A stretch of DNA of 64,000 nt from Alphaproteobacteria bacterium. Its GTDB lineage: Bacteria; Pseudomonadota; Alphaproteobacteria; Rhodobacterales; Rhodobacteraceae. The stretch spans positions 1 to 64,000 of the forward strand of contig JAJRPO010000014.1 in NCBI GenBank assembly GCA_024280735.1. Reading direction: 5' to 3'. Every line of letters begins with the position of its first letter. Within the stretch, counting starts at the first letter, position 1. Below the pieces are notes generated by a model. That model did not search any database and had not been told where the DNA came from. It saw only the letters and a list, made by a program, of their open reading frames with translations. Below, one piece after another: positions 8,248 through 17,453 of this stretch. Made by a program: the position numbers and the translations under genes.

Positions 8248-9056
8248 TAACCGCTCTGCCAATGTTAATTTTGCTGGTCGTCATCGGTGCTTTTGCGGGC
8301 GTTATGGCCGGACTTTTGGGGGTTGGCGGCGGTATTATACTGGTGCCTGCGTTTTATTATGCTTTTTCCGGTCTCGGTTATGACAACGCGCAATTGATGC
8401 AGATTTGCCTTGCCACCTCACTGGCGACAATTATTTTCACCTCGATCCGCTCGGTCATGGCCCATAATAAAAAGGGCGCGGTAGATTGGGGCATTTTGCG
8501 TGGCTGGGCTATTGGAATAGCCATCGGCGCATTGATAGGCGTGTTTGCCGCCACCGGCCTGCGCAGCGCAACCCTCACCGGAATATTTGGCGTCCTTGGT
8601 ATTTGTGTCGGCCTTTACCTTGGCTTTGGCCGCGATAATTGGCGGCTTGGCAGCCAAATGCCAACAGGCATCAAGCGGGCAATCGCCAGCCCCGTTCTGG
8701 GTTTCATGTCTGTGTTGATGGGCATTGGCGGCGGTAGTTTTGGCGTCCCGTTAATGGCACTTTTCGCCGTTCCGATCCACCGCGCCGTGGCCACGGCCGC
8801 AGGTTTTGGCGTTATTATCGCCGTTCCCTCTGTTGCGGGGTTTCTCGTTGCCCAACCGCCCATTGAAAACCTGCCGCCCTATACCATCGGCTATGTTAAC
8901 ATGGTGGCCTTTCTGGTGGTGATCAGCATGACCCTGATGACCGCGCCGATTGGGGTGAAAATTGCCCATTCAATGGACCCTAAACCGTTGAAACGAGTGT
9001 TCGCATTTTTCCTGATTCTGGTGGCGCTGAACATGCTGAGAAAGACGCTATTCTAG
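8235..9056 (+). CDS. TauE/SafE-family membrane exporter or permease
   Basis: This is a 273-residue polytopic inner-membrane protein with about eight hydrophobic segments. The two TauE halves each carry the family Gly-rich signature: GVMAGLLGVGGGIILVPAF near 22 and SVLMGIGGGSFGVPLMALF near 157. Family members export sulfite, sulfoacetate or other organosulfur anions, but the substrate here is unknown. Overlap with the dusA end indicates translational coupling. It converges with the aspartic protease gene, overlapping it by four bases. Confidence 0.88.
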   Translation: MPELITALPMLILLVVIGAFAGVMAGLLGVGGGIILVPAFYYAFSGLGYDNAQLMQICLATSLATIIFTSIRSVMAHNKKGAVDWGILRGWAIGIAIGALIGVFAATGLRSATLTGIFGVLGICVGLYLGFGRDNWRLGSQMPTGIKRAIASPVLGFMSVLMGIGGGSFGVPLMALFAVPIHRAVATAAGFGVIIAVPSVAGFLVAQPPIENLPPYTIGYVNMVAFLVVISMTLMTAPIGVKIAHSMDPKPLKRVFAFFLILVALNMLRKTLF

Positions 9057-9745
9057 CGCCGCTGTCGCAATACCGCCGCATTATTCTTGAACACCACACT
9101 ATCAAGGCGTGACAGAAAGCTGCCGCCCAAAAGGTTGCTTTGGCTTTGACCCTTTGGCGCGACCGCAGCCGCAACATTGCGCAGGCTGATATTTCCCACC
9201 GCAAGTTCCGCCAGCGTCACAAGCGCAATTTCAAGCGATCCGGTTGCAGAAATCACAGGCTCATCGAATACAAGTTCGCCCATATCGATGCCGATATTTT
9301 GTGCTGTTTCCCAGGTTAACAAAACCAGCGTGGCACCGGTATCAACCAGCATATCTGCCGGTATCCCATTCACGCGGGCACGGGTGCGAAACAATCCCGC
9401 CTTGCCCTTAATGAAGTGGCTGTTAACTGACTCCGCAGAGGCCGCGGACAAGGTAACTGTTTGATTATTTGCCAAAATAGTTGATTTGCGCCACTCTGTC
9501 GAATACTCGACCAGCCCGAGCAGCAGAACAACAACCAGCCCCAAAGCCGCAATTTTTCCGCTGTTATCGGGTGTCGACCAACGGGCAGAGAACCGCCCAA
9601 ATAGCAGGCCAATCAGGAACAGCGCCGCGCCGCCGGACCAGATCAGATGGGTCTCTAGCACAATGTCCAGCAATTGCGTGTCCGGCCGTAAAAATACCGC
9701 CAACAAGACCACTGCTATCAGAATATGCAAAAAGCGCATCACCAT
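9053..9745 (-). CDS. Membrane-anchored retropepsin-like aspartic protease (TIGR02281 type)
   Basis: This is about 230 residues from an ATG at 9745 (an in-frame GTG lies at 9757). Three hydrophobic segments occupy the first ~95 residues. The rest is a single retroviral-type aspartic protease domain with the catalytic motif MLVDTGATLVLL and a C-terminal LLGGSFLSRLD. Families of this clan AA type (TIGR02281) are common in Alphaproteobacteria; their substrates are largely unknown, and a periplasmic dimer is likely. It is last in a minus-strand cluster with ccmI, ruvX and a DUF1289 gene. Confidence 0.85.
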   Translation of the reverse strand: MVMRFLHILIAVVLLAVFLRPDTQLLDIVLETHLIWSGGAALFLIGLLFGRFSARWSTPDNSGKIAALGLVVVLLLGLVEYSTEWRKSTILANNQTVTLSAASAESVNSHFIKGKAGLFRTRARVNGIPADMLVDTGATLVLLTWETAQNIGIDMGELVFDEPVISATGSLEIALVTLAELAVGNISLRNVAAAVAPKGQSQSNLLGGSFLSRLDSVVFKNNAAVLRQRR

Positions 9746-9778
9746 TCCACCACCCAAAGGCCCCCGCCTTAGGTCCTT

Positions 9779-10027
9779 TTAGGTAGGATTGTCGGCATTG
9801 TCACGCCTTACCCGCCGCCGCCCACCACGCCGTTTTCCGATCAGCTTGATCGCGCGCGCGGGAAGCTCTTGTTTTAGAGCGATACGCACTTCCCCATCCA
9901 TGGCGATCCAACGGCTGATTTCATCAATCGTGCGGTAACAACCGATGCAGATCTTGGCGTCGGGATGCATCACGCAAACCTTGACGCAAGGGCTGTCCGG
10001 TTCGTTTCGTTTCCAAATTTGTTCCAT
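9779..10027 (-). CDS. DUF1289-family small Cys-rich protein
   Basis: This 82-residue protein starts at the ATG at 10027, one base after the ruvX stop; an upstream extension would run into ruvX. It has the DUF1289 signature SPCVKVCVMHPDAKICIGC followed by YRTIDEISRW. The four Cys could bind a metal or Fe-S group. The C-terminus is very Arg-rich (GKRRGGRRRVRR), suggesting nucleic-acid contact. Function is unknown. It is probably co-transcribed with ruvX and ccmI. Confidence 0.85.
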   Translation of the reverse strand: MEQIWKRNEPDSPCVKVCVMHPDAKICIGCYRTIDEISRWIAMDGEVRIALKQELPARAIKLIGKRRGGRRRVRRDNADNPT

Positions 10028-10028
10028 A

Positions 10029-10511
10029 TTATCTGCCCGCCCGAATGTGTGACAACCGATCCAAAACCCCTTGCAGGATATAAGATGCCGCCACATGGTC
10101 AATCACACGTGCGCGTTTCGCCCGTGACGTATCCGCCTCCAGCAAGGCCCGCTCGGCTGCCACAGTGGACAGGCGTTCATCCCAAAGCAATATCGGAATG
10201 TCGCGCCGTGCCGTAAAATTGCGGGCAAACGCGCGGGTCGATTGGCAACGCGGCCCTTCAGACCCGTCCATATTGCGCGGCATTCCCAACACCAACCCGT
10301 GAATGTTGTTGTCGTCAATCAGTTGTTCTAGCCGAGTCGCATCCAAGCCGAATTTCTTGCGACGGATGGTTTCGCGTGGGGTCGCGATTGTGCGCAGGGC
10401 GTCGCAAATCGCAATACCGATGGTTTTTTCCCCCAGATCCATGCCCATCAGCGCTGTCATATCCGGCAGTTCTGCCAGATACTCCTTAACATCCTGATAA
10501 ACCCGGCTCAA
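10029..10511 (-). CDS. ruvX: RuvX/YqgF family putative Holliday junction resolvase
   Basis: This is a 160-residue RNase H-fold protein. It shows MGMDLGEKTIGIAICD (first catalytic Asp in DLGEKTIG), LVLGMPRNMDGSEGPR, and LLWDERLSTVAAERALLE, where the DERLST motif holds further acidic residues. YqgF proteins act in pre-16S rRNA 5'-end maturation and/or junction resolution. It overlaps the ccmI stop by four bases (ATGA). Confidence 0.93.
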   Translation of the reverse strand: MSRVYQDVKEYLAELPDMTALMGMDLGEKTIGIAICDALRTIATPRETIRRKKFGLDATRLEQLIDDNNIHGLVLGMPRNMDGSEGPRCQSTRAFARNFTARRDIPILLWDERLSTVAAERALLEADTSRAKRARVIDHVAASYILQGVLDRLSHIRAGR

Positions 10512-11716
10512 TTCGCCACTTCCGCCGCGCGCGCCGCCTCTCGCAGCAGGCGCAGCGCATCATCATTGCCCGCGAAATCCTCAACCGCCTCGTTCCAAAT
10601 CGCGCTGGCTTTGCCGGTCTCTCCCAGCACGCCATAAGCGCGGATCAGGCGGGCCCATTCCGTCGGGCTGCCGCCCTCCTGCGCCAATCGTTCCGACAGG
10701 CCGGCAACCATGCCGCGGATCATGTCTTGGCGGTCTTCCTCCGACATGCCTTGTGCTGATTGCACCTGTTCTGCCGTTGGCCCTGGCGCGTTGCGGTTGG
10801 CCAGTGAAATCCCTGCAGCCCGCGCAACCGTGCCGATTTGCGCCTGTATCAGCGGAATCCACGGCGCGTCATCCGGCCCTTCATCCAGCAAGCCCTGCCA
10901 CATGCGATACGCAATGTCTGGCCGCCCGTTCTGTGCCAGTGCCAGGCCGGAATAATACCGCGCCCGGTGCGATTTCGGGTCAATACGGATCGCTTTCGCC
11001 AGCGCGCTCTCTGCCTCGGGCGACACGTACCCCCCTGCTGCTACAACCATAATTTCAGCAAGATCGGTGTAATCCGATTCCGCCGCAGCTTCTCCCTGAA
11101 TATCCAGAACCCGTTGCTGCGCCAGCCGTGCGGCGGTAAAATTTCCCAACCGCGCCTCGTGATTAGCGAGCAGGCGGAACCCGTTCACATCATCTTGGCG
11201 GGTCGCCAGCACGTCACGCAGCTGTCCGACCAAGGCGATATATTCCGGTTGCCGCTCAATTTCAACTGGCGGCGCACTGGCCTCTGCGGCCTCTTGATCT
11301 GGCCTATTAGCGCGCGCAATCCGCGCCGCCTCTTTGCGTGCTTCCAGGGGGAGGTCCGGCAGGCCGGGAACCCCCAGACGGGTGTACAACCCGTAACTCC
11401 CGCCGGCCAATACTGCGACCAAAAGCGCCAGCAAAGCAAGGTTCAAACCCCGCCCGGCGCCGCGCGCTGCTATTTCTGACTGGCCGCGTTTATCCGCGGC
11501 CAAAATCCGCCGTGACACTTCAACGCGCACTGCCTCTGCATCCGCTTCAGGCAATGTGCCGCGCGCCACATCGCGCTCCACCTCGACCAACTGGTCTTTG
11601 TAAACTTGCAAATCCAGCTCGGCAGTCTTGGCCACAGCGGGGTTGGCGCGCATTACCACAGCCACAATCAGCGCCAAAGACACCAGAACCATCAAAGCAG
11701 CGAACAGCCAGAACAT
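10508..11716 (-). CDS. ccmI: c-type cytochrome biogenesis protein CcmI
   Basis: About 402 residues from the ATG at 11716, which has GGGGGAG upstream; a start at 11740 is also open. The N-terminus MFWLFAALMVLVSLALIVAVV is a membrane segment, followed by the conserved YKDQLVEVERDVARGTLPEAEA-like CcmI region, a second membrane segment near 95-115, and a periplasmic domain of TPR-like repeats. CcmI brings apocytochrome c to the CcmFH haem ligase. The other ccm genes are not in the window. Confidence 0.9.
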   Translation of the reverse strand: MFWLFAALMVLVSLALIVAVVMRANPAVAKTAELDLQVYKDQLVEVERDVARGTLPEADAEAVRVEVSRRILAADKRGQSEIAARGAGRGLNLALLALLVAVLAGGSYGLYTRLGVPGLPDLPLEARKEAARIARANRPDQEAAEASAPPVEIERQPEYIALVGQLRDVLATRQDDVNGFRLLANHEARLGNFTAARLAQQRVLDIQGEAAAESDYTDLAEIMVVAAGGYVSPEAESALAKAIRIDPKSHRARYYSGLALAQNGRPDIAYRMWQGLLDEGPDDAPWIPLIQAQIGTVARAAGISLANRNAPGPTAEQVQSAQGMSEEDRQDMIRGMVAGLSERLAQEGGSPTEWARLIRAYGVLGETGKASAIWNEAVEDFAGNDDALRLLREAARAAEVAN

Positions 11717-11951
11717 AGGGGGAGACTCCTGTTTTCTCAACTCGCAGTGATAATCTGCAATGGGCGGGGGTTAAACCCCCAATCCCGTTCTTGTGATGCG
11801 GCGAAAACGACGCAAATGTCGAAAAATCACGTGCAGGTGTCGTTTGATGAAATGGATGCAACGCGGATTCCCGTCAAATGTCGCAAAGCCATCGGATTCG
11901 CCCCGATTGGCCGTTATGATATTCGCAAAAACCTGACCGGAGCCGACACCA

Positions 11952-13199
11952 ATGAGACGCTATTCCGCCTTTGCAATCGCCCGCGAAGCCTTTCGTTTCC
12001 ACACTGGGTGGGAACGCGCTTGGGCGGCACCGGAACCGAAATCGGATTATGACGTGGTGATTGTCGGGGCCGGCGGTCACGGCCTCGCAACAGCCTATTA
12101 CCTTGGCAAAAACTTCGGTATTACCAATGTGGCGATCATCGAGAAGGGCTGGCTGGGGGGCGGTAACACCGGGCGCAATACCACCATTATCCGCAGCAAT
12201 TACCTGCAAGACCCCTCCGCGGCGATCTATGAAAAGGCCCGCTCGCTCTATGAAACTATGAGCCAAGACCTGAATTACAACGTGATGTTCTCGCCGCGCG
12301 GTGTGATGATGCTGGCGCAAACCGAACACGAAATTCGCGGTTACCAACGCACGGCGCATGCCAACGCACTGCAAGGCGTTTCAACCGAATTTATCAGCCC
12401 GGCGCGGGTCAAAGAACTCTGCCCGATTATTGAATTATCCGGTCCTCGCTATCCGGTCCTCGGCGCGCTTTGGCAACCGCGCGGCGGAACTGCGCGCCAC
12501 GACGCCGTAGCTTGGGGATATGCGCGCGCCTGTTCCGACATGGGCATGCACATCCTGCAACAAACTGAAGTCACCGCCATCCATCAATCCGGCGGGCAGG
12601 TCACAGGCGTCACCACCTCCAAAGGCGAAATCAACTGTAAGAAACTGGCAATCGTTGTGGCTGGCAACTCGGGCCATCTGGCAGATATGGCCGGTTTCCG
12701 TCTGCCAATGGAGAGCGCCGCTCTGCAAGCGTTGGTGTCAGAACCGATCAAGCCTTGCATGGATGTGGTCGTCATGGCCAACACAGTTCACGGCTATATG
12801 TCCCAATCGGACAAAGGCGAATTGGTCATTGGCGGCGGCGCAGACGGGTTCAACAACTACACCCAACGCGGATCCTTCCATCATGTTGAGGAAACCGTGC
12901 GCGCCTTGATTGAGACTTTCCCGATCATCTCACGCCTAAAAATGCTGCGCCAATGGGGCGGCATCGTCGATATGACAGGCGACCGCTCGCCGATCATTTC
13001 AAAAACTCCGCTCGGCAATTGTTTTATCGACGGCGGTTGGGGCACTGGCGGCTTTAAATCCATCCCCGGCAGCGGCTGGGCCATGGCGGAACTGGTTGCC
13101 AAAGGCGAACCGGGTGCCTTGGCAGCACCCTTCGGGCTGGACCGCTTCAAAGACGGCCGCTTTATTGATGAAAGCGTTGCGGCTGGGGTGGCTCACTGA
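11952..13199 (+). CDS. soxB: Sarcosine oxidase subunit beta
   Basis: This 415-residue subunit is the FAD half of heterotetrameric sarcosine oxidase (sarcosine + THF + O2 to glycine + methylene-THF + H2O2). It starts with the typical RRYSAFAIAREAF, then the dinucleotide motif VVIVGAGGHGLATAYYL near 36. GTARHDAVAWGYARA contains the His (about 183) matching the covalent FMN attachment residue of the bacterial enzyme. DGGWGTGGFKSIPGSGW is the C-terminal flavin-binding segment. Unusually, the next sox gene begins 911 bp later. Confidence 0.96.
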   Translation: MRRYSAFAIAREAFRFHTGWERAWAAPEPKSDYDVVIVGAGGHGLATAYYLGKNFGITNVAIIEKGWLGGGNTGRNTTIIRSNYLQDPSAAIYEKARSLYETMSQDLNYNVMFSPRGVMMLAQTEHEIRGYQRTAHANALQGVSTEFISPARVKELCPIIELSGPRYPVLGALWQPRGGTARHDAVAWGYARACSDMGMHILQQTEVTAIHQSGGQVTGVTTSKGEINCKKLAIVVAGNSGHLADMAGFRLPMESAALQALVSEPIKPCMDVVVMANTVHGYMSQSDKGELVIGGGADGFNNYTQRGSFHHVEETVRALIETFPIISRLKMLRQWGGIVDMTGDRSPIISKTPLGNCFIDGGWGTGGFKSIPGSGWAMAELVAKGEPGALAAPFGLDRFKDGRFIDESVAAGVAH

Positions 13200-13204
13200 T
13201 GGAA

Positions 13205-13444
13205 TTACGTTTCCATGCCTCCGGACCCCAATCCGCCGTTTTGGATGTGCGCAGTGCGATCCAATTCAGGAGTGCCTGTGTGCGGGCCATGCTTCTTGCT
13301 GGGAGCAAGTTCAAGGGCCTCGCGGCGTGTTTTGAGAATGTAGTAAATGGCGAATATAGCAAACGCAGCGAGTACAATAAAGGTGAAGATGTTTCCTGTT
13401 TGCATAGGGCTAATATAAACGGTTTCGTTCAAGAATTCAATCAT
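13205..13444 (-). CDS. Small single-span membrane protein, unknown function
   Basis: About 79 residues from an ATG at 13444; a TTG at 13477 and ATG at 13405 are alternatives, none with a strong ribosome site. One transmembrane segment (IFTFIVLAAFAIFAIYYIL) is followed by a charged cytoplasmic tail (KTRREALELAPSKKHG). It ends five bases from the soxB stop, convergent with it. No family is recognised. It sits in the gap that separates soxB from soxD. The neat stop-to-stop packing and codon use favour a real gene. Confidence 0.55.
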   Translation of the reverse strand: MIEFLNETVYISPMQTGNIFTFIVLAAFAIFAIYYILKTRREALELAPSKKHGPHTGTPELDRTAHIQNGGLGSGGMET

Positions 13445-13622
13445 GAGGTCCGTACATGTTAATCCCAACCTGCCCAAATTACGTTCAGCCTGAAGATTGC
13501 ACCGTTTTGCAACAAGATAATGCCGAAATAGTATTTCATTCCTCGCATGTATTGATCCTTGGGAGTATTAACTATTCTATAGCAGGGAAAGCGAATGTGT
13601 TCCGCACGTGCGAGGCCACCTC

Positions 13623-14033
13623 ATGACCATCCGCGGCCTAAACCACATCACCCTCGCCACAACCGATCTGCCGCGTGCTATCGCGTTCTACACCGATGCC
13701 CTCGGCCTGACCCTTGAGCATGAGTGGGCACAAGGTGCCTACCTGTCCGCCGGAAACCTCTGGCTTTGCCTTTCTGTTGAAGGCCACGTCAGCGACGTAA
13801 CCGATTACACCCATGTCGCCTTTGATGTCGCAGCAGATGATTTTGCCCTGACATGCACCCGCCTGACAAAACATGGCGCGAAGTCGTGGAAAACCAACCG
13901 CTCCGAGGGCGACAGCTTTTACTTCACCGATCCCGACGGTCACAAGTTGGAACTGCACGTCGGTGATCTGGCATCCAGACTGGCGCATATATCTAAACAA
14001 ACGGTTAAAGGATCGCAATCATGTGGACTTTAA
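13623..14033 (+). CDS. fosA: FosA-type fosfomycin thiol transferase (glyoxalase/VOC superfamily)
   Basis: This is 136 residues, the usual length for FosA, from an ATG at 13623 preceded by GCGAGG. Conserved features: [11 protein letters not shown] with the first metal His and the substrate Thr, [11 protein letters not shown] with the Trp and Cys of the active site, DYTHVAF with the second metal His, [13 protein letters not shown] forming the K+/phosphonate loop, and [14 protein letters not shown] with the metal Glu, followed by Arg. FosA opens the fosfomycin epoxide with glutathione, using Mn2+ and K+. All these positions appear intact, so activity is plausible. A chromosomal VOC relative with another substrate remains possible. 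It lies inside the sox locus. Confidence 0.8.
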   Translation: MTIRGLNHITLATTDLPRAIAFYTDALGLTLEHEWAQGAYLSAGNLWLCLSVEGHVSDVTDYTHVAFDVAADDFALTCTRLTKHGAKSWKTNRSEGDSFYFTDPDGHKLELHVGDLASRLAHISKQTVKGSQSCGL

Positions 14034-14109
14034 CTGTTAACGCGCAATTGCGTACCAGTTGCGTACCCATTGCGCACCAGAAATCAGACCTCCCGAAAGG
14101 CGGCAAAAC

Positions 14110-14436
14110 ATGCTTTTGTTAACCTGTCCAAATTGCGGCATAGAGGCCGATGAAACCGAATTGCACCCCGGCGGCGAGGCTCACCTCACGCGCCACGGAG
14201 CAGGGGCCACTGATGACGATTTCGAGGGCTATTTGTTCCATCGCAAGAACCCCAAAGGCGTGCATTTTGAACGCTGGCGCCACGTCATGGGCTGCGGAAA
14301 ATGGTTCCACGCGGCCCGCTGCACGATGACGTTGGAAGTGTTCGGAACCTATTCAGCGCAGGTGTTTGAACCGCCTAAAGACCTGATTAAAAAGATCAAA
14401 ACGAAACGCCCCGATTGGGAAGGGTTTGTGAAATGA
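14110..14436 (+). CDS. soxD: Sarcosine oxidase subunit delta
   Basis: A 108-residue zinc-binding small subunit. It begins MLLLTCPNCGIEADETEL, the Cys-x-x-Cys start of the SoxD zinc site, and contains RHVMGCGKWFHAARCTMT with the further Cys residues. YLFHRKNPKG is also typical. The ATG at 14110 matches the family N-terminus; an upstream open frame to 14059 is not used. It overlaps soxA by four bases (ATGA). Confidence 0.95.
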   Translation: MLLLTCPNCGIEADETELHPGGEAHLTRHGAGATDDDFEGYLFHRKNPKGVHFERWRHVMGCGKWFHAARCTMTLEVFGTYSAQVFEPPKDLIKKIKTKRPDWEGFVK

Positions 14437-17400
14437 GCACACGTCTGCAAATTGGTGGCCGTCTGATCGACCGCAACCAGCCGATTGAGTTTAGCTGGAA
14501 CAACCGCAAACTGACCGGTTTCAAAGGCGACACGCTGGCCTCCGCGTTGCTGGCCAATGACCAGATGCTGGTGGGCCGATCGTTCAAATACCACCGTCCG
14601 CGCGGCATTGTTGCAGCAGGGCCAGAGGAGCCGAACGCGCTGGTGAATCTGGGCGAAGGTGGCCGTTTTGAGCCGAACCAGCGCGCAACAACTACCGAGT
14701 TGTTTCAAGGCCTTAGCGCCAAATCCCAGAACCATTGGCCAAGCCTTGAGTTCGATGTGGGTGCGGTGAACAAGGCCCTGTCGCGGGTTTTCCCAGCCGG
14801 TTTCTACTACAAAACTTTCATGTACCCGCGCGCCGCGTGGAAGCATGTTTTTGAGCCGATTATTCGCCATGCAGCGGGCCTTGGCAATGTGCCGAAAATC
14901 CCTGACGTCGACCGTTATGAATATTTTTACGTTTCAGTGGATATTCTGGTGGTAGGCGGCGGAATCGCTGGCCTCGCGGCGGCGCTTCAGGCGGGGCGGT
15001 CCGGTGCCAAGGTTTTACTGCTGGAACAGACCGCTGATTATGGCGGCCGCGCCCCCGTGGACGGGGTCGAGATTGAGGGGAGGCCTGTGCAAGACTGGAT
15101 TGACGACACCGTTAAGGCATTGAAAGTGCTTCATAATGTGTCGATGCGTTTGCGTACCATGGGCGCAGGGGTTTACGATCATGGCTATGCTACGGGGTAT
15201 GAGCGGATCACCGATCACGCCCCTGCCAGTGACCAGCCGCGCCACCGTTTGTGGCGGATCAGAACCAAACGGATTGTCACCGCGACGGGGGCGATTGAGC
15301 GACCGATCAGCTTTGCTGGCAACGATATACCGGGGGTGATGCTGGCGGGGTCCGTGCGCGATTTCATGGTCAATCAAGGCGTTAGCCTTGGCGACCGTGT
15401 GGTAATCGCGACGAATAACGATGATGCTTACCGCACGGCTATTGCGGTGAAGCAGATGGGGTTGGAAGTGCCGGTAATCATCGATGCCCGCCCCGAGGTT
15501 ACGGGTGACCTCCCTGAAAAAGCACGGCAAATGGGTATCCGCATCGCCACAGGCACGGGTATTTCCAGCGTTATTGGTGGCAAGCGGGTGAAATCTGTTG
15601 TCCTCTGCGCGCAGGCTGGTGAGGGCACAAAGACTGAGGAAATTCAATGTGATGTGGTTGCTATGTCCGGCGGCTGGTCGCCTGTGGTGCATCTTTGGTC
15701 CCATTGCGGCGGCAAGCTGAATTGGGATACGGAACAGGCAATGTTCCGCCCTGACTCAACACGCCCGCCAATGGGGGCGGATGGCGCAGGGTTTGTCCTT
15801 GTGACCGGCACTGCAAATGGCCATCTGGATGCGAGTTCGGTGTTGGCAGATGCGGTTGCCACCGGCAATCGCGCGGGCGAGGAGGCGGGCTTTACGCCCA
15901 CCGACGAGCCCGCCCCTGTAGCGATGCCCGAAAACCCGCAACCGATCCTGCCTGTTTGGTCGATGCCGCAAGGTCAGCATCATAAACTGGCCGCGAAAAC
16001 CTTTCTGGATTATCAGAATGACGTCAAGGTTTCCGACGTGCGCCTCGCTGCGCGCGAGGGGTACGAGAGCGTTGAACACACCAAACGCTACACAACTCTC
16101 GGCATGGCGACGGATCAGGGTAAGCTTAGTAATATCAATGGATTAGCTGTTCTTGCCGACAGCCTGAACGCGAAAATACCAGAAGTTGGCACCACCACAT
16201 TCCGCCCCCCATACCACCCGATTTCCTTCGGCGCGATTGCTGGCGAGGCACGCGGCGATATATTCAAAGTGCTGCGCGAAACCCCGATGCACAATTGGAT
16301 CGATCAAAACGGTGGCTTCTGGGAGCCGGTTGGTGATTGGCGTCGGCCCTATTGTTTTCAACAGGCGGGCGAGAATGTCAAAGACGCCGTGACCCGCGAG
16401 ATCAACCAGACCCGCAATGCAGTCAGCCTGCTTGATGCCTCGACCCTCGGTAAAATCATTGTCAAAGGGCCGGACGCGGGCAAGTTCCTCGACATGCTTT
16501 ACACCAATATGATGTCGAACTTGAAACCGGGTCGTTGCCGCTATGGTTTGATGTGCAGCGAAAATGGCTTCCTGTCAGACGATGGCGTTGTGGCGCGGAT
16601 CGACGAGGAAACCTTCCTGTGCCACACCACATCTGGCGGCTCTGACCGCATCCATGCTTGGATGGAAGAATGGCTGCAAACCGAGTGGTGGGACTGGAAA
16701 GTTTACACCGCAAACGTCACCGAACAATACGCGCAAATCGGTATTGTCGGCCCAAAAGCGCGGCAAGTTATTGAAAATATGGGCGTTGAGGGAATGGATG
16801 TCTCCGCAGAGGGCCTGACTTTCATGGGCTTTACTGAGGGTAAAATCGCAGGAATCACCGCGCGGCCTTTCCGAATTTCATTCTCTGGCGAACTGAGCTA
16901 CGAGATCGCCGTTCCCGCCGCCCAAGGCCAGGCCTTCTGGGATGCGGCCCTTAAAGCAGGCGCAGAATTTGGCATCACACCCTATGGCACCGAGGCCCTG
17001 CACGTGATGCGCGCCGAAAAAGGCTTCATCATGATTGGCGACGAGACCGACGGAACGGTGATCCCGCAGGACCTTGGCCTTAATTGGGCAATCTCCAAGA
17101 AGAAAGACGATTTTCTGGGCAAGCGCGCACAACAACGCCCTCATATGACAGACCCGAATCGCTGGAAACTGGTTGGTTTGGAAACGGTTGAGCCGGATGT
17201 CATCATTCCTGATGGCGCCTATGCGATTGATGGCACCTTGCAGGCCAATGGCATGAAAAACATGATAGGGCGGGTCACATCGACCTATTATTCCCCGACG
17301 CTGGACCGCTCGATTGCTATGGGGTTGGTTGAACACGGACCGGACCGTATGGGCGAGGTGATTACCTTCCCGCGGGTTGATGGCACCGAGATCAAGGCCA

Positions 17401-17453
17401 AGATCGTTGATCCGGTATTTTATGACAAAGAAGGGACACGTCAAAATGTCTAA
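14433..17453 (+). CDS. soxA: Sarcosine oxidase subunit alpha
   Basis: This 1006-residue subunit binds NAD+ and THF in the heterotetrameric enzyme. In order: an N-terminal 2Fe-2S-ferredoxin-like part (FKGDTLASALLANDQMLVGRS), an FAD/NAD-type oxidoreductase domain with DILVVGGGIAGLAAALQAGR near 170, and a C-terminal GcvT/folate-binding domain from about 605 (SFGAIAGEARGDIF) to the end, including LSYEIAVPAAQG and ALHVMRAEKGFIMIGDETDG. The length is standard. It overlaps soxD by four bases and soxG by eight. Confidence 0.96.
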   Translation: MSTRLQIGGRLIDRNQPIEFSWNNRKLTGFKGDTLASALLANDQMLVGRSFKYHRPRGIVAAGPEEPNALVNLGEGGRFEPNQRATTTELFQGLSAKSQNHWPSLEFDVGAVNKALSRVFPAGFYYKTFMYPRAAWKHVFEPIIRHAAGLGNVPKIPDVDRYEYFYVSVDILVVGGGIAGLAAALQAGRSGAKVLLLEQTADYGGRAPVDGVEIEGRPVQDWIDDTVKALKVLHNVSMRLRTMGAGVYDHGYATGYERITDHAPASDQPRHRLWRIRTKRIVTATGAIERPISFAGNDIPGVMLAGSVRDFMVNQGVSLGDRVVIATNNDDAYRTAIAVKQMGLEVPVIIDARPEVTGDLPEKARQMGIRIATGTGISSVIGGKRVKSVVLCAQAGEGTKTEEIQCDVVAMSGGWSPVVHLWSHCGGKLNWDTEQAMFRPDSTRPPMGADGAGFVLVTGTANGHLDASSVLADAVATGNRAGEEAGFTPTDEPAPVAMPENPQPILPVWSMPQGQHHKLAAKTFLDYQNDVKVSDVRLAAREGYESVEHTKRYTTLGMATDQGKLSNINGLAVLADSLNAKIPEVGTTTFRPPYHPISFGAIAGEARGDIFKVLRETPMHNWIDQNGGFWEPVGDWRRPYCFQQAGENVKDAVTREINQTRNAVSLLDASTLGKIIVKGPDAGKFLDMLYTNMMSNLKPGRCRYGLMCSENGFLSDDGVVARIDEETFLCHTTSGGSDRIHAWMEEWLQTEWWDWKVYTANVTEQYAQIGIVGPKARQVIENMGVEGMDVSAEGLTFMGFTEGKIAGITARPFRISFSGELSYEIAVPAAQGQAFWDAALKAGAEFGITPYGTEALHVMRAEKGFIMIGDETDGTVIPQDLGLNWAISKKKDDFLGKRAQQRPHMTDPNRWKLVGLETVEPDVIIPDGAYAIDGTLQANGMKNMIGRVTSTYYSPTLDRSIAMGLVEHGPDRMGEVITFPRVDGTEIKAKIVDPVFYDKEGTRQNV

